A stretch of DNA of 36,648 bases from JAWVZB01 sp033722375 (GTDB lineage: Bacteria > Actinomycetota > Nitriliruptoria > Nitriliruptorales > Nitriliruptoraceae): positions 1 to 36,648 of the forward strand of contig JAWVZB010000016.1 in the NCBI GenBank assembly GCA_033722375.1, given 5' to 3'. Shown here piece by piece: positions 1 through 7,607 of the stretch (positions within the stretch are counted from its first letter, which is position 1; every line of letters starts with the position of its first letter). The notes beneath the pieces are model-generated. The model saw nothing but the letters and a program-made list of their open reading frames with translations, searched no databases and was not told the DNA's origin. Position numbers and translations under genes: made by a program.

Positions 1-89
1 CACCTCTCACGTACGGTTGTGAGGTAGCAGGAATGGCCGGTGATGCGCTAAAGAGATGCTAACGAGAGGTCGCTGAACAGGGCGGAGCG
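1..89 (+). mobile_element. possible 3' end of a group II intron (domains V-VI), cut by window edge
   Basis: Positions 1-25 read like the 3' strand of a group II intron domain V: an arm (CACCTCTCAC) followed by the characteristic GTACGGTT and GTGAGG. Positions 26-89 could hold the domain VI region; a CTGAACAGGGCGG segment at about 73-85 resembles the 3' ends of known group II introns. The 5' strand of domain V and any intron-encoded reverse transcriptase would lie outside the window. The match is short and recalled from memory, so this is only a suggestion. It fits the adjacent truncated tRNA, which suggests an integrated element on this side. Confidence 0.3.
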
Positions 90-191
90 GGACGACACGC
101 GACGGCACTCGATGACACGGGCCGATCGGCGAACCCCGCTCTGACCTAGGAGAACGCGGACCAGACGACACAGGACGACACCCGACGGCAC
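90..191 (+). repeat. GAYGACAC repeats and 19-bp direct repeat beside the tRNA fragment
   Basis: GGACGACACGCGACGGCAC at 90-108 recurs at 173-191 with one mismatch (18 of 19). The core GACGACAC occurs at 91-98, 164-171 and 174-181, with GATGACAC at 111-118. Repeats of this size and spacing next to a tRNA-borne recombination site are what arm-type integrase or excisionase sites look like. That role is inferred, since no integrase gene is visible. No coding frame in 1-376 looks genuine. Confidence 0.5.
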
Positions 192-204
192 GGCCGAGGA
201 TCGG

Positions 205-249
205 CTCATAATCCGTTGGTTCCAGGTTCGATCCCTGGCGGGCCCACCA
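205..249 (+). other. 3' half of a tRNA-Met(CAT) gene; likely att site remnant
   Basis: The sequence has an anticodon loop CTCATAA (205-211), 3' anticodon-stem strand TCCGT (212-216), variable loop (217-221), a perfect T arm (CCAGG 222-226, loop TTCGATC, CCTGG 234-238), 3' acceptor strand CGGGCCC (239-245), discriminator A and CCA (247-249). Nothing upstream can form the other half: GATCGG before the loop does not pair with TCCGT, and no GGGCCCG acceptor strand lies in 1-204. This is the displaced 3' end left when a tyrosine-recombinase element integrates in a tRNA gene, with the intact tRNA expected at the other end. It would not be a functional tRNA. Confidence 0.75.
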
Positions 250-376
250 CCGTCAGAGCCGCAACATCTCCTTCTGTGGATGGGGCGACCTTCCGACAGC
301 TCCGTCGGCGGCAGCCTGCCGTGACTCGCGGACGCCTCGCGTAGGCTCGTCTCGAGGGGCGTCTGGGAGGGACGAC

Positions 377-1267
377 GTGGTGGGCCGGATCGGTGCGCGA
401 CGCCTGGCGGCGGCCGTGCTCACGTCGGTGCTCGTGCTCGCTGCGGCGTGTGGTTCGCCGGACGAACCCGGTGGGCAGACAGGTCCGCGAGGACCAGAGC
501 AGGACTCACCCGCCGGGGCCTCCTACGACCCGTCCGACCCGGCGGTGGTCGACGCGGTCTTCCTCACCGCCGTCGAGGAGGTGCTTCGCGGAACCCCTCA
601 CGAAGGGCTGGCCGATGAGGCGCCCGGGGAGCTGCTGGCGACCGCGGACGCCATCTGCGCTCGCCTCGACGCGGGCGACGACCCGGACGAGCTGCTGTCG
701 CGGTACCTGGATGCACTCGAGGAAGCGTCGGGAGAGCCAGCTGACGACGCGGATGCGATCCTCGCAGGAGCGATCCTCGGGGCGGGGGTCGAGCTATACT
801 GTCCGCAGCATTCTGACCACGTAGGGCGTTCGGAGCCGATCATGAGGCGCGGGGCGCGCATCGTCATCGTGGTCACGGGAGCTCTCGTGGCCCTCGCCGG
901 TGTAGCCGCAGCCGCACCGCCCGAGCACGCCCTCGAACTGTCCGGTGGCGCTGCCGAACAGGCCGCAGCGGTCGTGCAGGACCTCAACCAACAGATCGAG
1001 GACACCGGCGCCCCGCAGGGGCTCGCCTCCCGTGCCTTCGAGGACCGCCACGCGGCGCTGGCCGCGAAGCATGCCGAGCACCCCGGCAACGCGAAGGCGG
1101 TGCACGAAGCGCTGGCCGGGGGCGACTCACCGTCGGCTGCGGGCGGCGACGCCCCGCCCGGTCAGGCCCGCTCGGCGGAGGCACGTGCACTCAACGCCGC
1201 TCGGGCGGCCATCTCCGGTGACGAGCACCCCGGCCGAGGGCTCGGTCGAGCCAACGACGGCGGCTGA
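377..1267 (+). CDS. DUF732-like lipoprotein fused in frame to a second secreted protein
   Basis: This is a 296-residue ORF from a GTG, in two parts. Residues 1-25 are a lipoprotein signal with lipobox LAAAC (Cys25), and residues about 55-145 resemble DUF732, a family of small exported actinobacterial proteins: FLTAVEEVL, then AICARLDAGDDPDELL, ending LYCPQH. Instead of stopping there, the frame runs through about ten linker residues into a second methionine (base 842), followed by a complete signal-peptide-like sequence and a 115-residue Ala/Gly-rich tail of unknown function. Stops occur in both other frames at 814-816 and 822-824, just where a DUF732 protein should end. Either a one-base indel removed the stop or the two genes were always fused. 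Function is unknown; cell-envelope location is inferred from the signals. Confidence 0.6.
   Translation: MVGRIGARRLAAAVLTSVLVLAAACGSPDEPGGQTGPRGPEQDSPAGASYDPSDPAVVDAVFLTAVEEVLRGTPHEGLADEAPGELLATADAICARLDAGDDPDELLSRYLDALEEASGEPADDADAILAGAILGAGVELYCPQHSDHVGRSEPIMRRGARIVIVVTGALVALAGVAAAAPPEHALELSGGAAEQAAAVVQDLNQQIEDTGAPQGLASRAFEDRHAALAAKHAEHPGNAKAVHEALAGGDSPSAAGGDAPPGQARSAEARALNAARAAISGDEHPGRGLGRANDGG
842..1267 (+). CDS. internal start: small secreted protein of unknown function
   Basis: This is the alternative reading of the second half of the preceding ORF. An ATG at 842 has GGAG eight bases upstream and opens a 141-residue protein. It begins with a basic n-region, a long hydrophobic stretch and an AxA-type cleavage site (GVAAAA, about residues 20-25). 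The mature part is Ala-rich and helical-looking, with an acidic/basic mix and a low-complexity Gly/Ala/Pro section near residues 90-115. I recognise no family. The good ribosome site and fresh signal peptide argue that this was, or still is, an independent gene. Confidence 0.45.
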   Translation: MRRGARIVIVVTGALVALAGVAAAAPPEHALELSGGAAEQAAAVVQDLNQQIEDTGAPQGLASRAFEDRHAALAAKHAEHPGNAKAVHEALAGGDSPSAAGGDAPPGQARSAEARALNAARAAISGDEHPGRGLGRANDGG

Positions 1268-1289
1268 TCGCCGACCGATGTTGTGGGGG

Positions 1290-4200
1290 TCACTCGCCCC
1301 CGTTCTCGAGCGCACCATCGGCCTCGGCAGCGCTCGGATCCGCGTGGCTGGCCGGCTGGAGGATCCGGGCGGGTAGGAGCACCTTGAAGCATGAACCCCT
1401 ACCTTCGCGGTCCTCCACCCAGGCTCGACCGCCGTGCAGACGTGCGAAGGTCGAGACCACTGCCAGTCCGATCCCGAGTCCACCGACCTTGGCCGCCGCG
1501 GTCTCACCCTGACGGAAGGGCTCGAATATCGAGGTCTTGAGCCCGTCGGGGACCCCCGGGCCGCGGTCGCACACGGATACGAGCACCCCTTCGCCGTCGG
1601 CCTCGATGCGGAGCAGGATGGGAGCCTCGTCCGGAGCGTGCTTCGCGGCGTTGCGGATCAGGTTCTCGATGATCCGCTCGGTCTTCGGCCCGTCGATCTC
1701 CGCCATGATCGGGTCGCCGTCGACCCGCACGGTCGTGCCGTCCGCCAGGAACTCGGCGGCGACGCGGGTCCCGAGTTCGACGACATCGTGCGGGCTGCGG
1801 GTGGGTTCGAGCGCCCCGCGCGTCATCCGGTCCACATCCAGCAGGTCTGTGAGCAGGGATTCGAGTCGCGTGGCGTTGGCGATGAGCCTCGCCACGATCA
1901 GTTCCTGCTTCTCCACGGAGAGCTCGTCGCGCCGCTGGAGGATCGAGCTGAATCCGATCAGCGAGGTGAGCGGGGTGCGCAGCTCGTGCGACACGGCCTG
2001 CAGGAACCCGTTCTTCATCCGGTCGAGCTCGCGCAGATGCTCGGTCGCCGCCTGCTCACGCCGCAGAGCCTCACGCAGGGTGTCCTCGGCCTGCTTGATG
2101 CTCGTGATGTCGCGGGCGACCCCCTCGACTCCGACGACCCGGTCCCCCCTGTCCGTGACCGGAACGAACCGGACGTCCAACCAGACCGTCGTGCCGTCCG
2201 GTCGGCGGACCGTGACCTGTCTCGGGGTCCTGGGCGGGCGGCCCTCGCGAGCCTGCCGCACGATGTCGTGATCGGAAGGGTCGAGTATCTGCAGGGCCAG
2301 GTCGGGATCGTCGTAGCACTGCCCGACGGTGTATCCCGTGATCGCTTCCACAGCGGGGCTGATGTACTCGAACGCCGGGTCGGGGTTGACCGACATGCGG
2401 AAGATGATGTCCGGCGCGTTGTCCGCGAGCCTGCGGAAGCGCTCCTCACTCTCCCGCAGGGCACGTTCTGCGATGTGCTGTGCGGTCACGTCGCGCAGGT
2501 TCGCGATCACCCCGTTGACCGCGGGATCCTCGAGGCGGTTCGTGTAGAGGGCTTCGACATGGCGGTAGCTCCCGTTGCGATCACGAAGCCGGTACTGGAC
2601 GGGCCCGACAGGATCCGTCTGGTAGAGCAGGGCGTCCCAGAACGCCCGGGCCTCGTCGCGATCGTCGGGGTGGAGCAGTTCCCAGGCATCCTTGTCTGCA
2701 AGCTCCTCGACGGTCCATCCACTGACCCGGTGGATCGCCGGGCTCAAGTAGGTCACCTGTGCGTCTTCGTCGAGCACCGCGATGACGTCGGGTGCGAACT
2801 TGACGAGGGCTCGGAACCGTTCCTCGCTGGCGGTCAGGGCCTGCTCGGCCTCCTTCCGCTCTGTGATGTCCTGCGCCGTGGCGAGGTGGATGCCAGGCGC
2901 GATGTCGGGGACGGCGCTCCCGAACACGTCCACGAGCGAGCCGTCCTTGCGGCGGAGTGAGTGTTCCCGGGTCCACCGCTCTCCCTGCCGGACCTCGTTG
3001 GCGAGGGCTCGTGCATCGGCCTTGAAGTCTTGGGGTGACAGGTCGCCGATCGACATCTGGCGGATCTCGTCGCGTGAGTAGCCGGTGAGGGCCTCCATGG
3101 CTGGGTTCGCGTCGAGGTAGTTGCCGTCATCGTCCCACAGGAGGAACCCGTCCAGCGAGTGCTCGAACAGCCCACGCAGCACTCGCTGGCTCTCCTCGAG
3201 TTCCTGCCTGGTGTGGTGGAGATCGGTCACATCGAGCGCTACACCAGCGACCCCTGCCACCACACCATGCTCATCTCGAAGCGGCTCGACACGCACGTGG
3301 AAGCAGACGCCCAACCACTCGATCTGGAAGGTCGAACTCTCGCCTTCGAGGGCGGCTCGGTGGGCTGCGATCGGGGGGAACTCGGGGTCGTCGGTCTGGA
3401 AGTAGTCCTCGAGTGTCCGTCCGACGATGTCAGACTCGGTCTGCCCGATAGCGGCCAGCCCACTCCCGCGAACACTCGTGAACGTCAGTGACCCGTCGAC
3501 CGTCCAGATACATACTGGCAGTCGATCGAGGACGGCCTGGAGGCGCAGCTGACTCGTGCGCAGCTCCTCCTGCGTGCGCTCGGCATCGGTGATGTCGACG
3601 GAGCTGCCGATGACCCCCTGGATCGCACCCTCGGCGCCCCGCACCGGCTCGACGTACGCCTGCCGCACCCTGCCGCCCGCCGTGTACCGGTAGGAGGTCG
3701 GCACGCCACACAAGGCCTGACGGTGGGCGGCGATGCCCGGCGTGTCGTCCGAGGCCCCCCGGATGATCTCGTCGATGTGTCGTCCCTTGACGTCCTGTTC
3801 GGTGATCCCGAGCCGCGCCATCCCGGTTCCCCGCGAGGAGACGAGCCGAAGATCGGCGTCGGTGGTCCACACCGTTCCGGGCACCTGGGCGAGAAGGTTG
3901 TCGAGGAACGCCTCGCGGCCGCGAGCGTCCCGGACTGCGTCCTCGCGTGCCAGCCACACGCTGATGGTGCTGGCAGCCTCGTCCAGTAGCTGTTCCTCTT
4001 CGGGCAGGAAGGAACGGGGTTCGGTGTAGCCGACCCACAGTTCCCCGCGCTTCTCGCCGCCTACCAGGATGTCGGCACGGAGGTTCACGGCTGGTGGGTC
4101 GTTGCGTGTCCGCACCTCGGCCCCGTCGATGACGACCGTGGCGATCGCGAGGTCGGGGAACCGCAGCCCGTTGGCCAGGGCATCCGCCACCTGTCCGACC

Positions 4201-5285
4201 GTGATGGGCCGGGATCGCTCCTCGGCGAGTGCACGACTGATCCGGTAGAGCGCTGCCCGCTCCTTGACTCGCTCGACGAGGGCTTCCTCGGAGGCCCGGC
4301 GGTGGAACGCTTCCGACAGGAGGCTCGCCACTGCGGTCAGGAACTCGACATCGCCGGGGCCGAAATGTCCCGCCTCGTCGGATACGGCGGCCAGCACACC
4401 CTGGGGTCCGTCGCTGTCGGGGACGGGAACGCAGGCGACGCTTCGGACCCCCAGCTCACGGAGGACAGGGTCTTGCTGCCCGCCCTCAGCATCGAGATCC
4501 TGGATCAGGATCGGGGCGTTGGCCAGTGCCACTCGGCCGGCGACTGTCGAGTCGTCCTCCGGTAGGGCGAGGGGATCGTGGGGGAGTTCGAACCCGCAGT
4601 GGGCCATCAAGACGAGCGTGCCTCGCTTCCGGTCGCGGACGGCGATGACCGCTTCCCGGACCTGCAGCGCGTCGGCTACCACCGCGCAGGCGCGTCGCGC
4701 GAGTTCGTCCTCGGAGATCCCAGTGAGCGCGACTCGTCCCAGCTCAACGAGCGCGCCGCGCTGTTGGAGGTGTCGAGCGATCTCGTTGCTCAGACGCTCG
4801 CGCTCGACCGCGTGGCGGATGGCCCGGGCGGTGGCGTCCTCGTTCGAGCCGCCTTTGATCAGGTAGTCCTGGGCCCCGGCCTGCAGCGCCGCACCGGCGG
4901 TGTCGTCATCGTCGAAGCCGGTCAGCACGACCACCGGCACGCCTGGGAGCGCCGCACGGAGTGCGGTGAAGGTCTGCAGACCGGACGAATCTGGGAGTTC
5001 CAGATCCAACAGGACGACGTCTGGTGCGAGCCCACTGTCGATCTGGCGCATCGCCTCGCTGAGACGCGTGGCATGGGCGAGGTCGAACGCCCAGCGGCTG
5101 CCCTCGAGGCCGGAACGGATGAGCAACGCATCCTCAGCGTCGTCCTCGACCAAGAGAACGCGAAGGTCCCGGTCGGTGCTGTGGTCGTGCCCCGCTCGGC
5201 GTTGTACCTCCTGGTACCGGTCGTCACGACGGTTGGTTCGAGCATCGCTGTGCTCGAACGTGGAGGTGCCCCGCAACATGCTCAC
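1290..5285 (-). CDS. multi-sensor hybrid histidine kinase (REC-GAF-GAF-PASx5-HisKA-HATPase)
   Basis: This soluble 1331-residue sensor kinase has no membrane segment. Order: receiver domain about 40-155 (acidic pair D48/D49, phospho-acceptor D94 in LLDLELPDSSG, T122, K144); GAF about 175-335; GAF-like about 340-450; five PAS/PAC units at about 458-578, 579-700, 701-820, 821-945 and 946-1070; HisKA with phospho-accepting H1100 in SHELRTP; and HATPase_c with N box near N1208, DRGPG (1240-1244) and GGLGIGL (1268-1274). The receiver is N-terminal, so it probably feeds a signal into the kinase rather than receiving phosphate from it. The GTG at 5285 has GGGAG just upstream; an ATG six bases inside is an alternative. 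No cognate regulator gene is adjacent, so it is an orphan. An inverted repeat at 5390-5404 lies about 105 bases upstream. Confidence 0.93.
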   Translation of the reverse strand: MSMLRGTSTFEHSDARTNRRDDRYQEVQRRAGHDHSTDRDLRVLLVEDDAEDALLIRSGLEGSRWAFDLAHATRLSEAMRQIDSGLAPDVVLLDLELPDSSGLQTFTALRAALPGVPVVVLTGFDDDDTAGAALQAGAQDYLIKGGSNEDATARAIRHAVERERLSNEIARHLQQRGALVELGRVALTGISEDELARRACAVVADALQVREAVIAVRDRKRGTLVLMAHCGFELPHDPLALPEDDSTVAGRVALANAPILIQDLDAEGGQQDPVLRELGVRSVACVPVPDSDGPQGVLAAVSDEAGHFGPGDVEFLTAVASLLSEAFHRRASEEALVERVKERAALYRISRALAEERSRPITVGQVADALANGLRFPDLAIATVVIDGAEVRTRNDPPAVNLRADILVGGEKRGELWVGYTEPRSFLPEEEQLLDEAASTISVWLAREDAVRDARGREAFLDNLLAQVPGTVWTTDADLRLVSSRGTGMARLGITEQDVKGRHIDEIIRGASDDTPGIAAHRQALCGVPTSYRYTAGGRVRQAYVEPVRGAEGAIQGVIGSSVDITDAERTQEELRTSQLRLQAVLDRLPVCIWTVDGSLTFTSVRGSGLAAIGQTESDIVGRTLEDYFQTDDPEFPPIAAHRAALEGESSTFQIEWLGVCFHVRVEPLRDEHGVVAGVAGVALDVTDLHHTRQELEESQRVLRGLFEHSLDGFLLWDDDGNYLDANPAMEALTGYSRDEIRQMSIGDLSPQDFKADARALANEVRQGERWTREHSLRRKDGSLVDVFGSAVPDIAPGIHLATAQDITERKEAEQALTASEERFRALVKFAPDVIAVLDEDAQVTYLSPAIHRVSGWTVEELADKDAWELLHPDDRDEARAFWDALLYQTDPVGPVQYRLRDRNGSYRHVEALYTNRLEDPAVNGVIANLRDVTAQHIAERALRESEERFRRLADNAPDIIFRMSVNPDPAFEYISPAVEAITGYTVGQCYDDPDLALQILDPSDHDIVRQAREGRPPRTPRQVTVRRPDGTTVWLDVRFVPVTDRGDRVVGVEGVARDITSIKQAEDTLREALRREQAATEHLRELDRMKNGFLQAVSHELRTPLTSLIGFSSILQRRDELSVEKQELIVARLIANATRLESLLTDLLDVDRMTRGALEPTRSPHDVVELGTRVAAEFLADGTTVRVDGDPIMAEIDGPKTERIIENLIRNAAKHAPDEAPILLRIEADGEGVLVSVCDRGPGVPDGLKTSIFEPFRQGETAAAKVGGLGIGLAVVSTFARLHGGRAWVEDREGRGSCFKVLLPARILQPASHADPSAAEADGALENGGE

Positions 5286-5389
5286 TTGTGCTCCCGCGGC
5301 TCCCGATCCGGTTGGCCCGCAGGTGGCGTGCGCTGGCCGGTATGGGTTGTCGTCACAAGAAGTGTGGGCGGCTCTCTGTGTGGCGACTA

Positions 5390-5404
5390 AGGGAGAAAGT
5401 CCCT
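5390..5404. promoter_or_regulatory. AGGGA-N5-TCCCT inverted repeat upstream of the kinase gene
   Basis: A perfect 5-bp inverted repeat with a 5-base A-rich centre lies in the 246-bp gap between the kinase start and the dodecin stop. The half-sites resemble the GGGAC/GTCCC arms of DosR/NarL-type boxes, but the spacing is one base shorter. A regulator site for the kinase gene is inferred, not shown. Confidence 0.3.
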
Positions 5405-5487
5405 ATTGCGAAGGTCGCACGACTAGCCGCATCGGCGTTCTGCGCACGAACTCGCGGATCTCGCTGCGGGGGCCGGGGCGGCACCAA

Positions 5488-5514
5488 GCGGCGACGAGTC
5501 ATCCTCGTCGCCGC
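5488..5514 (-). terminator. strong hairpin after the dodecin gene
   Basis: A perfect 11-bp stem (5488-5498 with 5504-5514) encloses a 5-base loop, 18 bases past the dodecin stop on the minus strand. There is no long U tract, as is common for high-GC actinobacterial terminators. It should separate dodecin transcription from the kinase gene downstream. Confidence 0.7.
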
Positions 5515-5531
5515 CCGGGCAGTGGGAGGGT

Positions 5532-5744
5532 CTACTCGCCCTCGTACTTGAACGAGACGTTGACCTTGGCGCGGTAGGCCTTGACGTTGCCGTCCTCGAG
5601 GGTCATGTCGAGCTCGGTGATCTCCGCGACGCGGAGGTCCCGCAGCGACGCCCCGGCGCGGTCCACGGCGGCTTGGGCGGCCTTCTCCCACGACTCGGTG
5701 CTCGTACCGACCAGTTCGATGACCTTGTAGACGCTCTCTGCCAT
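5532..5744 (-). CDS. dodecin family protein
   Basis: This 70-residue protein has the dodecin layout: N-terminal strand VYKVIELVG, TSTESWEKAAQAAVDRA helix, then strands through EDGNVKAYRAKVNVSFKYE. Dodecins are hollow dodecamers that bind flavins or CoA and act as cytoplasmic flavin buffers. The segment that carries the flavin-stacking Trp in haloarchaeal-type dodecins (LRNLRWFEV) reads LRDLRVAEI here, so the aromatic is missing. This matches a widespread SFKYE-type subgroup whose ligand is less certain. The ATG at 5744 is preceded by TGAGATGGAGCC on the minus strand, giving a GGAG site. The gene looks monocistronic, closed by the hairpin at 5488-5514. Confidence 0.9.
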   Translation of the reverse strand: MAESVYKVIELVGTSTESWEKAAQAAVDRAGASLRDLRVAEITELDMTLEDGNVKAYRAKVNVSFKYEGE

Positions 5745-5880
5745 GATGGCTCCATCTCATAGGGGACGGCACGAGCGTTGTCGGGAGCGAGGGTCACGTC
5801 AAGGGCCGGACGTCGCACAGGCGGTCGGTGTTGTGGGCATACCGTGGAAGGGGCATCATGTGACCGGGAGGTGGTCGCGC

Positions 5881-6078
5881 ATGGGCATCATCATCGGCAT
5901 CGCGGTCTTCGCGGTCCTGATGTACCTCCTGGGCCGTCGTCTGCGACGTGCGGAGCACGAGGGCGACTACGACCCCGGCGGGTCGAGTTCGGTCTCGCGG
6001 CCTGGGGTCCGGCTCTTCTTCGACTACGGCGAGAAGGGGTGGCACCGGGACGGCATCCGTCAGCGCCCCGAAGAGTGA
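5881..6078 (+). CDS. small single-pass membrane protein, unknown
   Basis: This 65-residue protein starts at an ATG with GGGAGG about nine bases upstream. An N-terminal hydrophobic helix (residues 2-17, GIIIGIAVFAVLMYLL) is followed by a basic RRLRR stop-transfer motif, then a hydrophilic cytoplasmic tail of about 45 residues with FFDYGEKGWHRDG. The topology is therefore N-out, C-in with a soluble tail. I know no family for it. Its last 19 bases overlap the 3' end of the convergent monooxygenase gene. The 136 bp between it and the divergent dodecin gene should hold both promoters. Confidence 0.6.
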   Translation: MGIIIGIAVFAVLMYLLGRRLRRAEHEGDYDPGGSSSVSRPGVRLFFDYGEKGWHRDGIRQRPEE

Positions 6079-7607
6079 CGCTCCCCGACGGCTGGCTCGG
6101 ATTCGGGCACGGAGGCGGGTAGCTGGCTCCACCTCGCCAGCCGGTAGCTGCGGGTGTCGAACCTCCGCATCCGCAGCCGGTACTCCCACGTCGAGCCCGG
6201 CCACAGCGTGAAGTTGTAGCCGTCCGGCCCGAGGTACCAGCTGTCGCAGCCGGTGGCCCACACCGAGCGGTCGGTGCGCTCCGCGACCTCGGTCTTCCAC
6301 CGCTCGAGCGCGTCGCGCTTGACGTCGACGTAGGCCACGTGCTCGTGTCGTTCCAGGCGCTCCATGGCAGCGGCGACGTAGTTGAGCTGGGACTCGATCT
6401 GGAGCACCACGGAGTTGTGTCCGAGGCCCGTGTTGGGACCCAGCAGCAGGAAGAAGTTGGGGAACCCCGGGACGGTCGTCCCCTGGTAGGCGGCCGGTCG
6501 GTCCCCCCAGTAGCTCGCCAGGTCACGGCCGTCCAGCCCACGGACGTCGAGCGTCCCGAGCACGTCCTGCACGTCGAAGCCGGTCGCCCAGACGATGACG
6601 TCGAGGTCGTGATGTCCGTCCTGCGTCTCGACGCCCCGTTCGGTGACCCGGGCGATCGGGGACGTCTCGATCTCCACGTGGTCCTGGGCCACCGCCGGGT
6701 AGTAGTCGTCGGAGACGAGGATCCGCTTGCAGCCCATGTGGTAGTTCGGCGAGAGCTTCTTGGCCAGTTCCGGGTCGTCGACCTCGTGGTGGAGATGGGC
6801 ACGGACGAGCGCCTCGAGGCCGCGCATCACCCAAGCGTGGTCGAAGGCGACGTAGCGGAGCTCCTTGGTGGCGTAGATCAGCGCGCGGTGCAGCCGTCGT
6901 GCGCCCGGGATCGCCCCGAACGCCCACTTCTCGATCTCGGTGTAGGCGCGGTCCATCCGGGGGACGACCCACGCGGGGCTGCGCTGGAACACCGTGACGT
7001 GACTGGCCACGTCGGCGGCTTCCGGGATGACCTGGATCGCGCTCGCGCCGGTCCCGACGACGCCCACACGCTTCCCGTGCAGGTCGAGGTCGGGGTCCCA
7101 CCGGGCGGTGTGGGTCTGCGGCCCCCCGAACCGGTCGCGTCCTGCGATGTCGGGGTAGTTGGGGTCGCGCAGCGCCCCGATCGCACTGATGACGACGCGT
7201 GCGGTGAGCCGGCGTCCGTCGCGGGTGGCGAGCGTCCACCGTGCGGTCGTCTCGTCGAAGCGGCAGGAGACGACCTCGGCGCCGGTCCACAGGTGCTCGC
7301 GCAGGTCGTGCCGGTCCACGATGTTCAGCAGGTAGTCCCAGATCTCGGGTTGCGGGGCGTACTTGCAGGTCCAGTCGCTCTTCGGCTCCGAGGCCAGGGA
7401 GTAGAGGTGGGAGGGGATGTCGCAGGCGCAGCCGGGGTAGGTGTTGTCCCGCCACGTCCCGCCGATGTCGTCGGCCCGCTCGAGCATCACGAAGTCGTCG
7501 ACACCGATCTCGCGCATCCGCAAGGCGGCGGCGATGCCTCCGAAGCCGGCCCCGACGATCGCGACGGTCGTGGTGGCGGTTACTCGGGGCTCAGCCGGCG
7601 GCGGCAT
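6060..7607 (-). CDS. FAD-dependent Baeyer-Villiger-type monooxygenase
   Basis: This 515-residue flavoprotein monooxygenase is predicted to oxidise ketones or similar substrates with NADPH and O2. It has an N-terminal FAD Rossmann motif GAGFGG (19-24) and a GGTW segment (49-52). The Baeyer-Villiger fingerprint FxGxxxHxxxWD is complete at 160-171 (FGGPQTHTARWD), with a second nucleotide motif GTGASA (185-190) and ATGF later. Length and motifs fit the phenylacetone/4-hydroxyacetophenone monooxygenase group; the substrate cannot be read from sequence. The ATG at 7607 is chosen because it overlaps the end of the SDR gene by 17 bases, has AGGGA five bases upstream, and puts the FAD motif at the usual distance. 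A longer upstream frame is only a shadow of the SDR. It forms a coupled operon with the SDR. Confidence 0.93.
   Translation of the reverse strand: MPPPAEPRVTATTTVAIVGAGFGGIAAALRMREIGVDDFVMLERADDIGGTWRDNTYPGCACDIPSHLYSLASEPKSDWTCKYAPQPEIWDYLLNIVDRHDLREHLWTGAEVVSCRFDETTARWTLATRDGRRLTARVVISAIGALRDPNYPDIAGRDRFGGPQTHTARWDPDLDLHGKRVGVVGTGASAIQVIPEAADVASHVTVFQRSPAWVVPRMDRAYTEIEKWAFGAIPGARRLHRALIYATKELRYVAFDHAWVMRGLEALVRAHLHHEVDDPELAKKLSPNYHMGCKRILVSDDYYPAVAQDHVEIETSPIARVTERGVETQDGHHDLDVIVWATGFDVQDVLGTLDVRGLDGRDLASYWGDRPAAYQGTTVPGFPNFFLLLGPNTGLGHNSVVLQIESQLNYVAAAMERLERHEHVAYVDVKRDALERWKTEVAERTDRSVWATGCDSWYLGPDGYNFTLWPGSTWEYRLRMRRFDTRSYRLARWSQLPASVPESEPAVGERHSSGR

Noticed and set aside
165..249. A complete tRNA-Met gene
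   Set aside because: No 5' acceptor, D arm or 5' anticodon strand can be paired; only the 3' half is present.
1434..2960. Plus-strand ORF opposite the histidine kinase
   Set aside because: Antisense shadow; the kinase domains are unambiguous on the minus strand.
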